34,026 nt of DNA. Source: Nymphaea colorata. Its lineage: Eukaryota; Streptophyta; Magnoliopsida; Nymphaeales; Nymphaeaceae. The stretch is from the NCBI RefSeq assembly GCF_008831285.2, contig NW_022205165.1, forward strand, positions 1-34,026, read 5' to 3'. Below, one piece after another: positions 30,933 to 34,026 of the stretch (position 1 is the first letter of the stretch; every line of letters starts with the position of its first letter). The position numbers and the translations under genes were made by a program. Below the pieces are notes generated by a model. The model saw only the letters and a list, made by a program, of their open reading frames with translations. It was not told the DNA's origin and ran no database searches.

Positions 30933-31123
30933 TACCTGATGGATATATTCTCAACTGCTTGGATTCTGTACTTGCCGGTTTGATCATGAACTATATATTA
31001 AAACATGATCTACGGAAAAATTCTATTGTACAAAAGAAGCACTTACACCTTCATGCAAAAGTTGTTTGGGGGTTGCGGCATGTGACATTCACTGTTAAAT
31101 TCTTGAATATCTGAACAAATAAT
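30933..31123 (-). other. Possible unassigned exon pair (minus strand)
   Basis: Two minus-strand pieces fit splice rules. The first (about 31042-31123) follows a TTTTTTTGCAG acceptor and ends at GGT before GTAAGTG. The second (about 30937-30999) follows ATATATAG and ends at ATCAG before GTAATT. Joined in phase they read SDIQEFNSECHMPQPPNNFC, MKVHDQTGKYRIQAVENISI. The family was not recognised, and the first piece does not join in phase to the RPA2 exon at 33607. It may be an exon of another gene, or chance. Confidence 0.25.
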
Positions 31124-31769
31124 CTGCAAAAAAATAGTAAAAGTGAAGATGAAAACCCTAGTGGAAAGTTTATGGTGCATACTTTTCATTTTTATAATAA
31201 GTTGGAGCATATAAAACGAGTAATTAAAGTGTCAAGATAGCAGCTATAAGGAGAAAGAATTAGATGTGGCAAACAAAACAACATTACCCCTTCTGCTTTT
31301 AAAGTGAAAGCTTTTTCACTGGAGTTGGTGTTGTATGTATATAATATGACAACTGATGGAATGACCCAATGGCCAATGCTAAAGCAAGCATGATGAACAG
31401 TATAATAACATGTTTCACTCAATTCAAAGTAGACGATATATCCTTTTTTTAAGGTTATGAATTCTGCCTTTAGGCTTTTACTGCATGTTGATTTTAGCAT
31501 CTAAGGGCTTGAGTAAATACACATCAAATCATGTAAATTGCATCTATATCATACAAATTTTACTCATGGCACAATCATACAAAAATTAAGAATTCAAAAT
31601 TTCAAATAATTGAGAAAAACATCATATCATTTTCAAAATATCACAACAGAATGTAGACTGGTGTAGTTTAGATCAAATGTGTTGACCTTAACACCAAAAG
31701 ACTTTGAAATGGAAGGAAATGAGACTGGTGTAGTCTATATCATGCAGATTTACTTAAAGCAATCACTAT

Positions 31770-31812
31770 ATATATAATATATACACACACACACACACAC
31801 ACGCACGCACAA
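31770..31812. repeat. TA/CA microsatellite
   Basis: TATATATAATATATACACACACACACACACACACGCACGC-type tract. Simple-sequence repeat. Confidence 0.95.
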
Positions 31813-32110
31813 AATTAATGCTTTTCAAATAAACAACTATTAATTTATTTCTTAGTGACCTTGGGTAATAATTAACTTGGCACTGTAAGCAATAGTCCAG
31901 AATCGGGCGATCCTGAACCAGTTAGCCGATCCATTACCAAGTCCTCTAGGATTAAGTTACATTTGGGTCAATACTTCACTTGGGAGAGCTTACATCATAG
32001 ACCATACTGTATTAACATTCCATTAGTTCAAATCTGTAGCGTTGTTCTCCAACCTTGATAATCCCAAAGAGAGCTTTCATAGTAGACCATACCGAAGTAA
32101 TCTATCATCT

Positions 32111-32528
32111 GGAGTCGTCTCAAGCTATTGAACAGATTCTTTACATTCAAAAATAGATGGCCATAGATAAGCCTCTTCTCATCCTCAACATTGTGCATTG
32201 TGATAAAAGAACAGGAACAAGCATGACAGCCTGCATTCAGGTGTTTTAAGCCTCTGCTTCTTCCCTTGTCTTCCAGCAAAACCACGATATCGTAACTACA
32301 GATAAGATGCAGTCACCAAAAATAGGGTAGGCACCCTTTTCTTGCTGAACATGCTCATTAGGTGCTTACACTCGGTAACAAAAGGTGCTACATTGGCCTA
32401 GGCTGCTGATCGAGTAAAAAGTCTAGGCAAGGCATGGTCCGAAGAAAAGGAAAAAAATAATATAAAAATGGTGAACTGCAGAAATATTGAGATTAAAATG
32501 GAAAAATCTCATGATCGGCATCTATTCA
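32111..32528. repeat. Dispersed repeat R3, copy 2
   Basis: Counterpart of 19490-19911 with high similarity. Here the sequence continues past TCTATTCA into GCTCTGTTAGGCAGTGC with no copia sequence, so this may be the original context. Confidence 0.85.
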
Positions 32529-33606
32529 GCTCTGTTAGGCAGTGCAACCTAAATGTGATGCCTAGTCAATCAGCCTGGTGCCAAGTACTTAGGCGGGCAC
32601 CTAGCCGCACCTTTGACTACTAAGATTAGGTGGTACTAACTACTAGACAATCCCAACCAACTGGAGAACCTACTTAAGGACATTAAGGGTGATGATACCT
32701 GTTCATAGATATCCTGAACTCATTTCTAACCAGGCTCATTAGGTGCCAAGTTTTAAGGCAACTATAACCAACCGCATTCTCATAACACTGCACATATATA
32801 TGAAACCATGTATCATATGTGTGCATGTGTCTGCTTGTATGTTTGATGCAAGGTCACAAATATCCTTCCTGAGTTTTTCTTTGAAAAATCTAGAGAGTCC
32901 AGAAATTGAAAAAATACAAAAAAACCACGGAGAATATTAAATTATGAACTTCCAACTAATTTTCTTAAAAAAAACATTAATAAAGATTCAATTAATGATT
33001 AAAATGTTTAAAAAAATATTTAAATTCATTTTGAGAAAAAAGGCCTTGCAATTCTTTGTTGTTTATTCTTTTTTGTGTTTCTTCATGATAGTTTGAAAAT
33101 ATGGCCAATATATGTGCTTATGCTTTACCGCTTGCCTCCTAAGCATATACAATGAAGGACCGAACATGGTCTAAAGCTATTCTAGATTAATATAAATAAG
33201 CTTTTCGGGTTCTGGGCCTGGCCAAGACACAGCGACATTACTTTTTAAGTTTAATACATAAAATCCAAACTCCAAAGCATGAATGAGGAAATGCAAACCA
33301 CTACCAAGATACTTTTACCAGCTAGAAGCCCTGTCTCCAACCCTTCACAGCAAAGGCACAAACACTACCACTTCAAAGCATATACCAGGTTTTAGTTTAT
33401 TTGATAATCCAGAGCTTTGACAAACAGCTACAAAATTGGCTGCCATTTGCCACAAGTTGCAGTTTCCAGAAATTGTCTTAGCTACATTGAGCAAACGATC
33501 ACAAAAATGAAGTGGACAAAATAATCAATGTGCACGATCAAGGCTTAGAGAAGCATGTTATGTAAAGAAAATTTACATAGTTTTTTTTTTTTTTTTTGGT
33601 GCATAC
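32529..33606. other. Putative RPA2 intron sequence, 5' part
   Basis: AT-rich, with a stretch of GCCTAG/GGCGGGCACCTAG-type short repeats at about 32560-32620 and a 15-18 base poly-T at about 33580-33597 just inside the donor of the exon at 33607. No exon is supported. Confidence 0.5.
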
Positions 33607-33684
33607 CTTACACAGAAAGAGTTAAAAAGCCTTTTTCCTTGGAACGACTTCAAATGACCATGAGCACGAACATAACAGCCATTC
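33607..33684 (-). CDS. RPA2: RPA2 (replication protein A 32-kDa subunit), central OB-fold exon
   Basis: Minus-strand exon of 78 bp between a CATATGCAG acceptor and a GTATGC donor. It reads NGCYVRAHGHLKSFQGKRLF, then NSFCVR, the strongly conserved core of the RPA2 OB-fold (pattern NG.YVR..GHLK.FQGK...N.FSVR) that binds single-stranded DNA and packs against the other RPA subunits. The first base completes the Glu codon of the preceding mini-exon, and its last two bases are completed by the exon at 18376-18454. The reading is intact, with no frameshift or stop. Confidence 0.85.
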
Positions 33685-33940
33685 CTGCATATGAAATATT
33701 GCCTTAGGAGAAGCAGCCCTAATAAATAAGATTGGGTGACAACGTAACAAACTTGAAAATGGCTCCCAAAATTTGCACATGGTAGAGAAAGAGAAATTTT
33801 ACATAGTAATCAGTGCTTTTCACATACGCAACGTTTGGACCGAGGCTGCCAGAGTTCAACTTATGACAAACAGCACTTCATGCGGTTTTCTGTGGATTAT
33901 GAAAGCACTAGTTAATTAGATAGCCAAGGAAGAAGCTTAC
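33685..33940 (-). other. RPA2: RPA2 intron between mini-exon and OB-fold exon
   Basis: Bounded by a GTAAGC donor and a TATGCAG acceptor on the minus strand. No other signal was noted. Confidence 0.65.
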
Positions 33941-33966
33941 TCAACCAAAGCAATTTCATTTGATTC
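33941..33966 (-). CDS. RPA2: RPA2 (replication protein A 32-kDa subunit), 26-bp mini-exon
   Basis: Minus-strand piece between a GATGTGCAG acceptor and a GTAAGC donor. It reads ESNEIALV, with the next Glu codon split across the junction. This fits the residues just before the NG.YVR motif in RPA2 (after the DGTGR..RW.NE stretch). The preceding coding part, with the N-terminal phosphorylation region and the first OB-fold strands, lies beyond the right edge of the window or was not recognised. A 26-bp exon is unusually small, so this call rests on splice phase and residue fit. Confidence 0.55.
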
Positions 33967-34026
33967 CTGCACATCATTTACCCTGAGAAATATGATCGAC
34001 GCTTGCCAAATTTACTATAAAAAAAT

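Larger units (their letters stand above)
30773..32110. other. Putative intron sequence with one possible exon pair and a CA tract
   Basis: Apart from the exon pair listed at 30933-31123 and the microsatellite near 31770-31812, no gene is seen. The 102-codon minus-strand frame at 31192-31500 lacks recognisable features. Confidence 0.45.
18455..33606 (-). other. RPA2: Putative 15.2-kb RPA2 intron
   Basis: The interval between two in-phase RPA2 exons. It begins (minus strand) with a GTATGC donor after the exon at 33607-33684 and ends with a TTTTTAG acceptor before 18454. It contains the copia 3' end, the satellite array, diverged satellite, repeats R1 (copy 2), R2, R3 (two copies), and a possible unrelated exon pair. 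Alternatives: a rearranged locus in which the two exon pairs belong to different gene copies, or an assembly join. In-phase splicing supports, but does not prove, one intron. Confidence 0.5.

Overview
The window looks like nuclear DNA of a flowering plant. It is AT-rich, genes are sparse and split by GT-AG introns, and it holds simple-sequence tracts, a Ty1/copia retrotransposon remnant, a satellite array and many duplicated gene fragments. The species cannot be named from the sequence. No rRNA, tRNA, CRISPR array or bacterial operon was seen.

Left part, 1 to about 17.1 kb: a mosaic of repeats and broken gene pieces on the + strand. Two exon-like pieces near 3.4-3.6 kb match the TPR region of plant O-GlcNAc transferase (SECRET AGENT type) and carry frameshifts. 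A multi-exon 'cassette' of unrecognised origin occurs four times: A (6.26-8.87 kb), B (9.13-11.6 kb), C (12.49-14.77 kb, with an internal inversion) and D (15.84-17.14 kb, inverted relative to C). A and B are a direct tandem duplication of about 2.8 kb. C and D form a large imperfect palindrome around a loop of about 1.1 kb. A leader repeat with TA tracts (P1) precedes the copies.

Right part, 17.1 kb to the end: the minus strand carries exons of the 32-kDa subunit of replication protein A (RPA2). Two exons lie at 33.94-33.97 and 33.61-33.68 kb, and two more at 18.38-18.45 and 18.22-18.31 kb. The exons join in phase across a gap of about 15.2 kb, which would be one very large intron. That gap contains the 3' end of a copia element with its LTR start (19.9-20.4 kb), a satellite array (20.47-28.02 kb), an older diverged form of the same satellite (28.14-28.68 and 29.0-29.43 kb), and several paralogous segments repeated elsewhere in the window.

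The satellite is built at three levels: 57-58 bp monomers in blocks of about five, each block plus spacer about 0.73-0.85 kb, and two alternating block types giving a higher-order unit of about 1.5-1.7 kb repeated nearly five times. Monomers carry an inverted repeat, GATCAG-N9-CTGATC. Because 57 is a multiple of three, long open frames arise in the array; they are best read as repeat artefacts.

The most striking points are the satellite and retrotransposon apparently inside an RPA2 intron, the early stop that removes the RPA2 C-terminal winged-helix region, and the stepwise history (tandem duplication, deletion, inversion, palindrome) readable in the cassette copies.
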